NCBI GenBank assembly: GCA_002099365.1
Contig: MSED01000015.1
Coordinates: 1,612,001 to 1,676,000 of the forward strand
Source of the DNA: Phialophora verrucosa
Lineage: Eukaryota; Ascomycota; Eurotiomycetes; Chaetothyriales; Herpotrichiellaceae
DNA length: 64,000 bases
Reading direction: 5' to 3'
Of the stretch, positions 10,415 through 19,689 are shown piece by piece. Below the pieces are notes generated by a model that saw only the letters and a program-made list of their open reading frames with translations, was not told the DNA's origin and did not search any database. The position numbers and the translations under genes were made by a program. Positions within the stretch are counted from its first letter, which is position 1, and every line of letters starts with the position of its first letter.

Positions 10415-12385
10415 ATGCTCGACGCCTTCGAGATCCTAACGACGTCCGGAGTCGTGCTGTGGTCGAGGTCCTCGTCCAAAATCGGACCAACCGCGGTGAA
10501 CAGTCTGATCAACGATGTCTTCATCGAAGAGAAAGTCCGTCCGACAGCGAGCAACTCAGGCAAGCCCACATACAAACACGACAAATACACCTTGAAGTAC
10601 ACTCTGGTCAAAGACTTGGGGCTCATATTTGTCGCGGTCTACCAGTCTCTGCTTCACCTCACCTGGGTTGACAAATTGCTCGACGATGTCCGGACCATCT
10701 TTGTCGAAGTCTACCGTGGTCAGCTGGAGGAACTAGACTACACTGCCCTGAAGTATCCTTTCGACAAGTACTTTGATGAGGAATTGCGTAGGCTGGATCA
10801 GAATACAGGCGGCGAAGCCACCACAGAGCCAACCCAGGTAGCAGCGCAGCAGGAGGACAAGAAAATAAGTGCTGAAGAAGGAGACACTGGCGGCCCGCCA
10901 CCACCGGAAATTCCTCAACTGGTCAAGGCACAGCCAAAAGCTGTGCCAGTGGTGAACGGAGATTCAGCCCTGGGCACTCCCGCCCACTCACCTGAAACCT
11001 CTCGTCCGTCAACTCCTCTCCCAGGCATCGTGCCACATCTGTTGGCAGAGAACAAGAGACCGGGAAGTCGTGGTTCCAGAAGGCAAAGAAAGGCCGCCAA
11101 TGCCGTCGCATCTCCAGGCGTCTCTAGTGGGGACGAAGCTAGGAAACCCAAAGCACCTAAGGCAACGGCAAAGAAGGGTCGGGTCTGGGGCCCTGACGGC
11201 ATTGCAGACGACGCCGATGACACCAAGCTCGACTACTCGAACATCGGTGCTGATGCTGACAATGGGGCAGTAATGTCTCCTCCGCCGGAAGAAATAGCCC
11301 AGGAGAGCTGGGGCACAAAGAACAAACAAGGTCAATTCGTCCTCAAAGATCTGGGTGACGAAGTCAACAACATCCTGAAATCTGCAGACCTGAACAAGCC
11401 TGCGACCAACGGAGCCGGAAAGTCGACCTTTGGAGCCATCTCAGGCTATTTTAGGAACATTGTTGGTGGCAAGACCTTGACCAAGGAAGACCTCGACAAG
11501 CCCTTGAAAGCCATGGAAGAACATCTGATCAACAAGAACGTCGCACGCGATGCGGCGATCCGACTGTGCCAAGGAGTTGAGGCCGAAATGGTTGGCAAAA
11601 AGACCGGCGCGTTTGAATCCATCGACGCGGCCTTGAGACCGGCACTGGAGAATTCGCTCCGACGGATCCTTACGCCTAGATCGTCTTTGGACCTGCTGCA
11701 GCAAATCGAGACTGTGGCAAATCCCACCGGCGCGAAAGCTCAACCACGACCATTCGTGATCACCATCCTGGGCGTCAACGGGGTCGGAAAATCCACAAAT
11801 CTCTCCAAGCTCTGCTACTTCCTCCTGCAAAACAATTACCGTGTCCTGATTGCAGCAGGCGACACGTTCAGATCTGGTGCCGTGGAACAGCTGAATGTGC
11901 ATGTGCGTAACTTGAAAGAACTCACCGCCCGCGAACGCCTTGGCGCAGTTAATATCTACGAAAAAGGCTATGGAAAAGACGCGGCCAACGTGGCTCGAGA
12001 TGCAGTGACATTCGCCAAGGAGAATGACTATCAGGTCGTGCTCGTTGACACGGCGGGACGAGCTCATACGAACACGCAGCTCATGGCAGCGCTGGAGAAG
12101 CTTGTCGACTTCGCGAAGCCGGATCTGGTCTTGCAGGTCGCCGAGGCGTTGGTTGGGAATGATTCAGTAGGCCAAGCCCAGAACTTCACCAAAGCGTTGG
12201 GCAAAGGACGCAAACTCGATGGCTTCATCGTCTCAAAGGTTGACACCGTGGGCTCGGGCATTGGGACCATGATCTCCCTCGTGCATGCCACGTCGGTGCC
12301 TGTGCAGTTCATCGGCGTGGGTCAGCATTATGGTGACTTGAGACAGCTCTCCGTCCCATGGGCAGTGAATATGCTAATGAGCTAA
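10415..12385 (+). CDS. SRP101: Signal recognition particle receptor, alpha subunit (SR-alpha)
   Basis: A single exon of 656 residues. The start MLDAFEILTTSGVVLWSRS is the family's conserved N-terminus (SRX/longin-like domain, about 1-150), which binds the beta subunit at the ER membrane. A low-complexity, charged linker (about 150-300) with KRPGSRGSRRQRK precedes the NG domain. G1 is GVNGVGKST (453-461), followed by the DTFRSGAVEQL insertion-box region, G3 DTAGR (545-549) and G4 SKVD (607-610). The C-terminus GQHYGDLRQLSV...WAVNMLM is typical. Role: GTP-dependent docking of ribosome-SRP complexes to the translocon. Absence of introns across 2 kb contrasts with most neighbours. Confidence 0.96.
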   Translation: MLDAFEILTTSGVVLWSRSSSKIGPTAVNSLINDVFIEEKVRPTASNSGKPTYKHDKYTLKYTLVKDLGLIFVAVYQSLLHLTWVDKLLDDVRTIFVEVYRGQLEELDYTALKYPFDKYFDEELRRLDQNTGGEATTEPTQVAAQQEDKKISAEEGDTGGPPPPEIPQLVKAQPKAVPVVNGDSALGTPAHSPETSRPSTPLPGIVPHLLAENKRPGSRGSRRQRKAANAVASPGVSSGDEARKPKAPKATAKKGRVWGPDGIADDADDTKLDYSNIGADADNGAVMSPPPEEIAQESWGTKNKQGQFVLKDLGDEVNNILKSADLNKPATNGAGKSTFGAISGYFRNIVGGKTLTKEDLDKPLKAMEEHLINKNVARDAAIRLCQGVEAEMVGKKTGAFESIDAALRPALENSLRRILTPRSSLDLLQQIETVANPTGAKAQPRPFVITILGVNGVGKSTNLSKLCYFLLQNNYRVLIAAGDTFRSGAVEQLNVHVRNLKELTARERLGAVNIYEKGYGKDAANVARDAVTFAKENDYQVVLVDTAGRAHTNTQLMAALEKLVDFAKPDLVLQVAEALVGNDSVGQAQNFTKALGKGRKLDGFIVSKVDTVGSGIGTMISLVHATSVPVQFIGVGQHYGDLRQLSVPWAVNMLMS

Positions 12386-13325
12386 TCCTCGTGATGCCGG
12401 ACGATATGACGACTTTGGGTGGTTGTGTGTTTCGGAGAGCCACCAAGATATGTCAACCTAGGTACATCTAGTTGAAATGAAGACATGACTGAACGATCAC
12501 GTCCAGGTCTCCAACAAACAATGAAGACGTCTCACATATGCGACCCTGTGGTTCCCCATCTGTTCTCTTCTCATCCTGCCTCTGGTGACAATTGACTTTG
12601 CCGTATATCCTGCTGCGAGCGATCTGCTCTTTCGACACCGATACGCCCATCTCAATACATCACCGACTGACAGACACTTGAATGAGACTGACGCGACTGG
12701 CAAAAACGAACGGCTCCAATTCCTTGTCCACCTGAAAAGCGCATAGAATGTTGGCCGCTGGTAACGAGCTCGCAGACAGAACACGCGTCTCCCTACTGGG
12801 AATTACGGATCCTGGGTATCGTGCCCAAAGAGGCAGGGGTACTCCGGATTCTCAGACGATATCCGAACAGGGCTGCTGTTCTCACGAGCGAACTCGACGT
12901 ACAGTATCTCCTCGTTGCACGTGAGGCCGGATCATGCTGGTCGCTTTCTAGGAAGAGTTGTGAGATGACTCTTCGTCATCGTAGCTGTCCCGTAGACGGA
13001 CGGTGAGCCTCGCATCTCATGTGCGGATGAGCCTAGACACGCGTTAGCATGCGGAACACGTACGCTTCCTGTTACAGCATCGAGTCAAAAATCATTCTGG
13101 TGGCTGGCTAGAGATTGCGGGGTGGACGGAAGTCTAGAATTTTGTCCGCCATTAGAACGCGGTGGTAGGTTAATAACACCTCTCATTGTAGACATGTACA
13201 GACCACGATGAAGTACAAGTGGTTGCAACAATGCGCTGAATTCGAACCCTCATTGGGCTCGCGGTCCTCGGAACTCATCAAGTGTGCGCATCCACGACCA
13301 CCATTGTGCGAAAGGCCGTCTCCGA
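12386..13325. other. Intergenic, convergent 3' flanks
   Basis: 0.94 kb between the 3' ends of the SRP receptor gene and the F-box-like gene, which converge. Only short frames without coding character; both terminators must lie here but no signal stands out. Confidence 0.5.
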
Positions 13326-13919
13326 TCAAAACGAGGCTGATCCCTTCCTCATATTGCGACACCTCCGCATCTCTTTGCTGTTGGCTCGCCGCTCCTCAAG
13401 TACTCCTTCACGGGTGTCCGCTTCTCTTGTCATATGAGTTATGCCCCAGTGCATCAAACAATTGATGGGTTCGGCAACCCTGGGATACACAAAATGGGCA
13501 TTGGCAAGGACATACGAAGTATTGCGTTTGAAAAATCGAGGGAGACAGGGATCAAGTCGGACGGCGGGGAACCGCATGGCGACTGTGATGTTGCCGTACA
13601 GCACCGGCGAGCTTTCCAACCATATTTTTCGGCAAACTCGGAGGAACTGGGCAGATAAGCCGTTGCTGTTGGTATAGTAACGGACATCGTAGAGCTGTGT
13701 CCAGTCAATCTGATCGTGACGCGGAGACTGGTGAGCGGCTACCGCCTGTTTTAAACTGAGGAACTGGAACGCGGAGTCTGAAGAGCACAGAAAAGCGAGG
13801 ATCTGGCTGTTGTCCACGAATACCTCTCGGTAGATTTGGTTCAAGATTTCAGCCGGGAAATTCAGATAGCCCAAAGGACCAGTCGGCGTGCGAGGCCGAA
13901 CGATAGGAAGGTGGTCCAT
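13326..13919 (-). CDS. F-box-like / fungal '2EXR-type' domain protein, short
   Basis: One exon of 197 residues from the ATG opening MDHLPIVRPRTP. The frame is open for another 54 codons upstream (ATG at 14081), but that extension lacks similarity and I take the downstream start. The core reads LNFPAEILNQIYREVF, then after about 70 residues FLRVCRKIWLESSPVLYGN. This is the common fungal pattern of an F-box-like helix followed by a 'vcr...E...vLY' motif. Such proteins are very numerous in Pezizomycotina; some may be SCF substrate adaptors, but most are uncharacterised. The C-terminus is basic (ERRANSKEMRRCRNMRK). Confidence 0.65.
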   Translation of the reverse strand: MDHLPIVRPRTPTGPLGYLNFPAEILNQIYREVFVDNSQILAFLCSSDSAFQFLSLKQAVAAHQSPRHDQIDWTQLYDVRYYTNSNGLSAQFLRVCRKIWLESSPVLYGNITVAMRFPAVRLDPCLPRFFKRNTSYVLANAHFVYPRVAEPINCLMHWGITHMTREADTREGVLEERRANSKEMRRCRNMRKGSASF

Positions 13920-14184
13920 CCCGATAGGGTGTGCTTTGACTGATATGCGGCACCGGATGATGCTACTGGCAACGGACTGGTAATAACTGGCTTCTGTAGT
14001 AGATGCGAGATGAGATGGTACTGGCGAACGATAGACTTGGAACACGGCGATGTTGAAGATGTGGCTGACTGCTGTGAACACAATTCCGGCAATGGACGAG
14101 ACTCTGAGATAAATGCGTCCTCACATCGTCCAACAGCAGGAGCCAGCAGCCGGCCATAGGTGGGTAGGAGCAACTCATGCTCTT

Positions 14185-14629
14185 TCACCGCTTAGACTTT
14201 TTGCTGGCCATCTTCCTCCTTCGGGCAATTTCCGAGGGGAATACCATGGAGTTCCTGGGCTTTTTCTTCGAGACCTTGTGGGCTTTGTGATTGACTCTGT
14301 TCTTCCCGGGGGCTGATTTGACGGCCTTCATCTTCGCGCCTTGTGCATCGACGTCCATTTCTACGGTATCATATTAGCCGTTGATTTGGCTCCAAACGGG
14401 AAAGCCCAATACCTTCGTTGTTGTCATTTCTAGGCTGCTCTTCAGCGTCTTCCTCGTTGCTTTCATCTACATCCATAGCCTTTTCTGTTTCGGGCTTCGG
14501 TTTGGCGGCCAGTTCTTGCAATTTTGCAGACAGTCTGGCAGTACGGGCATCGTGGGCGGGACCAAACACAGTTGCTCGGAGGGCGCGGTTATTCTTCTTT
14601 ACGACGGACGCTCTTGCTGATTTAGCCAT
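14185..14629 (-). CDS. DUF2423 small basic protein (YBL028C-like, likely nucleolar)
   Basis: Two exons (14629-14413 and 14360-14185; GTATTG...TAG intron) give 130 residues. The N-terminus MAKSARASVVKKNNRALRAT and the following VFGPAHDARTARLSAKLQEL match the UPF0642/DUF2423 family of small, basic fungal proteins (yeast YBL028C). An acidic middle (DVDESNEEDAEEQ) is followed by a very basic tail ending KMASKKSKR. Family members are reported as nucleolar and linked to ribosome assembly; exact function is unknown. It is divergent from the SUMO ligase gene with 436 bp between the starts. Confidence 0.9.
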
Positions 14630-15065
14630 AACTTCAGAGGGCAACTGAATTGTAAGAAGGAAGTGGCGGGGTGTAGCGCAACTGAGGGAACAGTGAATGT
14701 AAAGTGAGGAAATTCTGCAGCACGGCCGGAGTATTGCCGATTCGCTGGCCGGGCTCAGCGACTGCGACTCTTTATTGAGGGCAGCAACATCACGTCTGTG
14801 GTCTTTGGCAGCGGCAGCGTCCTGCGCTGCGTGCAATCGGTCTTCAATCTCGCGCCTCCCTCCTAGCCGTCTCATCGCACCCGCCTCCAGCCCACCCATC
14901 CTGTGGCAGCTTGGATCCTCCTCATGACAGTCCTTGGCCAGCGCTGCTCGATCCCCTCTGGCGCCATGCTTCAACAACCACGCCACCGATAGCCTCATTG
15001 CGAACTCAGTCACAACTGTCCGGTCAAACTGCCCACAAGGAATTGAGAAGACGCGCCCTTTCGCC
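14630..15065. promoter_or_regulatory. Shared divergent promoter of the DUF2423 and SUMO-ligase genes
   Basis: The two start codons face away from each other with 436 bp between them, so both promoters must be here. No defined factor site was recognised. Confidence 0.5.
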
Positions 15066-17008
15066 ATGTCAGGCTATCCAGATACCCAGGCGCATGACGA
15101 TGTGCGGGCCATGATTGCCTCTGTCAAAACCCTCACGGTGGAAAAACTGAAAAATCTCCTTCGATTCGAGGTTCTCCCATTGTCTGGAGTTAAGAGCGAA
15201 CTACAGATCAGGATAATAGCCCGTACGTTCAAACTGCTCCCGAAATTTCAACTGCTTCTCTTTTCCCTCCTGTCTCCCTGACATTCAGATGAACAGATAT
15301 CGAGAAAATGCGCAATGCCGGGGACGTTACCGGCCTGAATCGGATACGGGGGTTCATAAGAAGCGGCTCGCTTTCATACAACAACAGCAATTCTTTCTCT
15401 TCACCTTATTCTCGCCACACGCCCACCTCCTCGGCGTCTCCATCGTTCTCTTCCCCTACCGCTCACAACTCCTTCAATATGTCCTCGAATTCTCCCTTCG
15501 GCACCAGTATGGACCATGAATCTGGTGATATGAGATTGTGTTCTGACGAGGAAGCAGGTCGAGCAATAACGTTCAAACCCTCGCCTTTTTACACCATTAC
15601 AAGATCACTCACTCAGACTCACCGATGTGGGGGTGAGTCCTGCTTCACTTTCATGTTATTGGCCATTTCGGCTGACCAGGCGTAGCAAAAGAAGGGTCCA
15701 GGGACACCGTCAGACTCACAGTCATGTTACCACAGGAAATCATCGATAAGCTCAACAACGAACCATCATGTCGGATTATGGTTTTCTGCGCCTCAGAGCC
15801 CATCGGCCCTTACCCTACAGATGCGTGCGATATTGCTTTCCCCCATACTGTGGAGCTAAAGTGCAATGGCGACGATGTTAAGACAAATCTACGGGGACTC
15901 AAAAATCGGCCAGGATCGACTAGACCTGCAGATATCACATCCTTGGTGAGGACAAAACCAGCCAATTACCCTAATTCGGTCGAGATGATCTATGCGATGA
16001 CTACTAAGGTGAGCAAATGTTCCAGCTGACTCTTTTCAAGGTGTTTCCGATCTTACATTATGGGAATATTTATACTAAACAGGCTAAATCCACTGCACAG
16101 GCATTCTTCATCGTAGTCAATCTTGTCTCTAAGAAGTCGATCGATTCCTTGGTAAGCCGAATAAGGCACGGCCGGATGATCAGTAAGGAACAGGTTGTCC
16201 GAGAGAGTATGTAATCCCGCCCCTTGCTTGACCCTGACACTTACAAGCGGCAGTGCGGCGCAAGGCTGAAGACCCCGACGAAATCGTAGCTACCTCGACA
16301 GTCCTGTCGTTAAAGGATCCCGTCGGTTATACACGCATCACAACACCCTGCCGTGGGATAGGCTGCAGCCACGTGCAGAGTTTCGACGCGGCCTGTTACC
16401 TACAGCTCCAGGAACAAGCGCCAACCTGGTTATGTCCGATTTGCAACAAAGCTGCTCCGTGGGAATCACTGGCTCTGGATCAGTACGTTAATGACATACT
16501 GAATCTCACGCCGAGAGACGTGGAAGCAGTCACTGTTGAGCCCGATGGCTCATGGCATCTTCCGAGCCAAACCGATAACACGGGCGGTCGGACGGCCAAT
16601 CCCACGCCTTCGGATGATGAGGACGATGATGATCTTGTTGAGATTGGCGACGGAGCAGGTCATCGCCCACCTAAACTCGAGACACTGACCCCCCACAGTG
16701 TCAGGACACCACCATTATCCTCCAGAGAAGATTCCACAGCGCCTTCAGCATCGAGGCGGTCAACAAACAGCAACAAGAGATCGCGAGACGTTATTGATTT
16801 AACATTAAGCGAGGACGAGGAGGAAGCCGGACCGGCACCTAAAGCTCGGAGGACCGAATCAGTTTCATCAGATCGGATTATTTCTTCGTCAAGAGTACGG
16901 TGGCCCCTTGCTCCATCAGATCGGCAATACTTCAATCCGCCGCCGCCTCCTGGTCCTCCTCCAGGTAATCCTTCTTACAACTTCGACAGGTTTAATCCGA
17001 CACTATGA
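15066..17008 (+). CDS. PIAS/Siz-type SUMO E3 ligase
   Basis: Five exons (15066-15222, 15297-15632, 15680-16008, 16101-16206, 16254-17008) give about 560 residues. A SAP motif (about 10-50; TLTVEKLKNLLRFEVLPLSG) binds DNA. A Ser-rich linker leads to the PINIT domain (about 140-305, including SPFYTI and FFIVVNLVSKKS). The SP-RING finger is intact: Cys342, Cys347, His349, Cys357 and CPIC at 370-373. Acidic, SUMO-interacting-like stretches follow: DDEDDDDLVEIGD and DVIDLTLSEDEEE. The C-terminus is Pro-rich and ends FDRFNPTL. Role: transfer of SUMO from Ubc9 to nuclear targets. Exon 3 could start 6 bp later (CAGGCGTAG tandem acceptor) and exon 4 could start 18 bp earlier; see findings. In yeasts the equivalents are Siz1/Siz2 and Pli1. 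Confidence 0.92.
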
Positions 17009-17056
17009 TCTTTAGGCGTTCGACGAGAACAAAATGTTTCTTCCTCTACTTTCAGC

Positions 17057-17581
17057 ATGGCGCTTGGAAAAGGCGGTAAATTTGGGCGGCTTATTGTGGT
17101 TTTACCATTAGTGGAGGCCGCCAACGAGGCAGGGCTGCGGAAATCACTGGGATATTTCAGCAACAAGGCGAGAACTTATGCATACAAAGGTGCGGTAGGC
17201 CTGATGAAGACCCGTAACGACGATGTGCATCAAGGACAAATGGCTTGGCTCACGACTGACGATTCTGTTAATGCAAGAGAGACCTTTACTTGCCCCAACA
17301 CTCAAGAGGTGTTAGAGCTGAGGAACATCCGAATATGGCAAAGCGAGCACGAGCCATGCAGGACCAATTATGTGTACATGCTTGCTCACGGTAAAGAGCA
17401 GTCTATTATAGACACGCACGACTTTGAACATCAATCCACAGGGTGGCATATAGGCTCTTGCGCCAACTGGGATCTACTCTTCTTTATCATCCAGTTGGTC
17501 TGTCATCGCGCTGCCATGCTGCTCGCTACGGACAGCTTCCCCGCTTTGGTGCTCCAGAACCGAGAACTCTTGTTACATTGA
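17057..17581 (+). CDS. Hypothetical protein, unrecognised
   Basis: An ATG-started frame of 174 residues begins 48 bp after the SUMO-ligase stop, just after a CTTTCAG that could equally be a splice acceptor. It has no signal peptide and no repeat. FGRLIVVLP near the N-terminus faintly recalls the first strand of fungal 2-oxoglutarate oxygenase domains, and a hydrophobic patch (DLLFFIIQLVCHRAAMLL) lies near the C-terminus, but neither is enough for a call. It might be a remnant or part of a spliced gene continuing to about 17.9 kb. Existence as a gene is uncertain. Confidence 0.3.
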   Translation: MALGKGGKFGRLIVVLPLVEAANEAGLRKSLGYFSNKARTYAYKGAVGLMKTRNDDVHQGQMAWLTTDDSVNARETFTCPNTQEVLELRNIRIWQSEHEPCRTNYVYMLAHGKEQSIIDTHDFEHQSTGWHIGSCANWDLLFFIIQLVCHRAAMLLATDSFPALVLQNRELLLH

Positions 17582-17944
17582 GCCCGCGGTACAAATGATG
17601 AGACCTTCAAGCGTGTGAATAGGCTCAAGACGTAGTCCATACATCCCTTTCAGACGTGCTCGAAATGCCAGAAGCTGACTGCATGTTTTGTGGATTTTAT
17701 GGGAGAAAACAGCGGTGATGATCGCAATCCTGAAATGCGGGGCGCAGTTGTCGTTGGAGTTGATAAGATTAGATCCCGCCGACACGAGGCTCTGTATAAA
17801 ATTGTGTTCTTCAAATCACCGGTATGGATGATTGATTCCTGGCGCGCACTTGTTGCCGTCAACGGCCGAGTTGAGTGTTTTGATCTCCATCTGGTAATAA
17901 CCTATAGCCACTCCATACACTAGAGTTAAGTCCGTGGTGGTAAA
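17582..17944. other. Intergenic before the EFM4-type gene
   Basis: 363 bp holding the methyltransferase promoter. A plus-strand open stretch (about 17690-17920) has some coding-like composition but no start context or partner exon that I could justify. Confidence 0.4.
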
Positions 17945-19020
17945 ATGCCGGAGGGTTCACGTCCCACTCATCTCGACCCCAGCGAACTCGGGACGAAGGA
18001 GTAGTAAGTGCGTCGGTTCTGTTCCCTTCGAGGCTTTACCCTGCGAAGCTGACACCTTCCGGCGACAGTTGGGACGAGTACTACAAGCGAGATCTAAACG
18101 GCGACGACGAGGCCAACGAAGGGTCGGACGCAGACGAAGTTGACGGAGATGCTGCCGCCGCCGCCGAAGAACCGCCCGATCCATCGGAACTAGACTCCTG
18201 GTTCGACGACGTCGGCGCCCCAGCCAAGACACTCGCGTTCCTCACAGCAACTACGTTCCCACTGTCGCCGAACTATTCTCCCGCGAGAAATGACGACCCG
18301 GCTCGCTTGAACAACGCCGCCCCGTCAGTCCTCGACCTTGGCACGGGAAACGGCAGCGCGCTCTTCTCCCTCCACCTTCAAGGAGGCTACACTGCCGGCC
18401 GCATGGTAGGGGTCGACTACTCACGCAAAAGCATCGAGCTGGCGGAAAAGTTGCGGCTCCAATACGCCGCGCATCTGTCTGCATCACCTGACAATGAGAC
18501 CTCCACCACAGCCACAACGAACGCGAGCTCGACGCTGCAGAACGTCGCTTTCTACACCTTCGACGTCATAAATGAGGATCCGAAAGTTCAAGCATGGTGG
18601 CCGCGCAGCGACTCGACCTCGAACCCGACCCCAGGCTTCGACCTAGTCCTCGACAAAGGGACATTCGACGCGATCTCTCTCTCCTCGGACACGGCCGTGG
18701 ATCCAACCACCGGCCTGGATCGACGGATCTGCGAGCTCTACCCGGCGAAAGTCCTCGACCTGACGAGACCAGGCGGCTTTTTCCTCCTCACCAGCTGTAA
18801 TTGGACGGAATCCGAGGTTGTCTCGTGGTTTACCGGCGTGTCTGGAAGTGACGACGGTCAGCAGGGAGGAGGAGCAGGAGGAGGTGGTGCTGGTGGTGGC
18901 AGCAGCAGGTTTGAAGTCTACGATACGATTAAATACCCGGTCTTCGAATTCGGCGGGCAGAAAGGACAGGGCGTCGCGACTGTGTGTTTTAGGAAGGTGC
19001 AAGAAAGTACCAGGGAGTAG
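17945..19020 (+). CDS. EFM4: EFM4-type protein-lysine N-methyltransferase (eEF1A methylation)
   Basis: Two exons (17945-18003 and 18069-19020) give 336 residues. The first exon is only 19 codons plus two bases; the GTAAGT...CAG splice joins GTKEY to WDEYYKRDL, the family's conserved start. A short acidic insert precedes the Rossmann fold. Motif I is VLDLGTGNGSA (107-117), the acidic post-I loop is VGVDYS, and FDLVLDKGTFDAISL is the family's characteristic later motif. A Gly-rich loop (about GGGAGGGGAGGGSS) near the C-terminus is expanded relative to yeast. Yeast EFM4 (See1) methylates eEF1A; cytosolic. Gene order with the SUMO ligase is head to tail. Confidence 0.9.
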
Positions 19021-19689
19021 GCACCAAGGCCTAGCTAGCTATTTACGAGCGACTAGCTGGGCTGAATCAACCGACTCGCGTGAGAGAGGGCCAGAATGAC
19101 AAGAGAGACAACCCGTCGAAGGGAAATCTGGATCCATGGAGGATGGGAGTGTTATGAGAAACGAAAGCGATCGAACCGCCTCCGCGCCACCTATCTGTCT
19201 ACCTACATACATACACATGAGGGCTTAGTACCGGCGCCAAACATGGAGGCCTGTCCCTGCACCCAGACTTCTCTGCTCTTCTCCTGCTCGCTGGCTTACG
19301 GCCTGGCCCTTCTCTTCTCGATTGCCAAAGCGGCGGGGTTCGAATGGCTGGGCAGGTTTGCGCCGACGGTCACCATGCAAGATGATCACGAGCCATGGGT
19401 CCGATCCGGTCGGTCGCTGGTTGACGTGTACGTTGTCTATCCATGCTGGGGCAATCACGGAGGACGACGCACAAGCGCAAGGGATACGCCGACTTCAATG
19501 GCCTTGTTTGTTACTGCAGGAAGCAAACAAAATGGAACAGATGGAAGCGCCCTCTCAGGTTACGAGAACTTAGATACAGTAAAGTTAAGTGTGGCTATAA
19601 GAAACCGTGAGACTCTTTTTTTGGTGGTCCACAGCGATTCGACCCGTTCTGGTGCCTCTCCTTGTCGCCCCGTCTGTTTAGTGTTTGTT
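19021..19689. other. Intergenic, convergent 3' flanks
   Basis: 0.67 kb between the converging EFM4-type and WSC genes. No supported coding frame. Confidence 0.5.
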
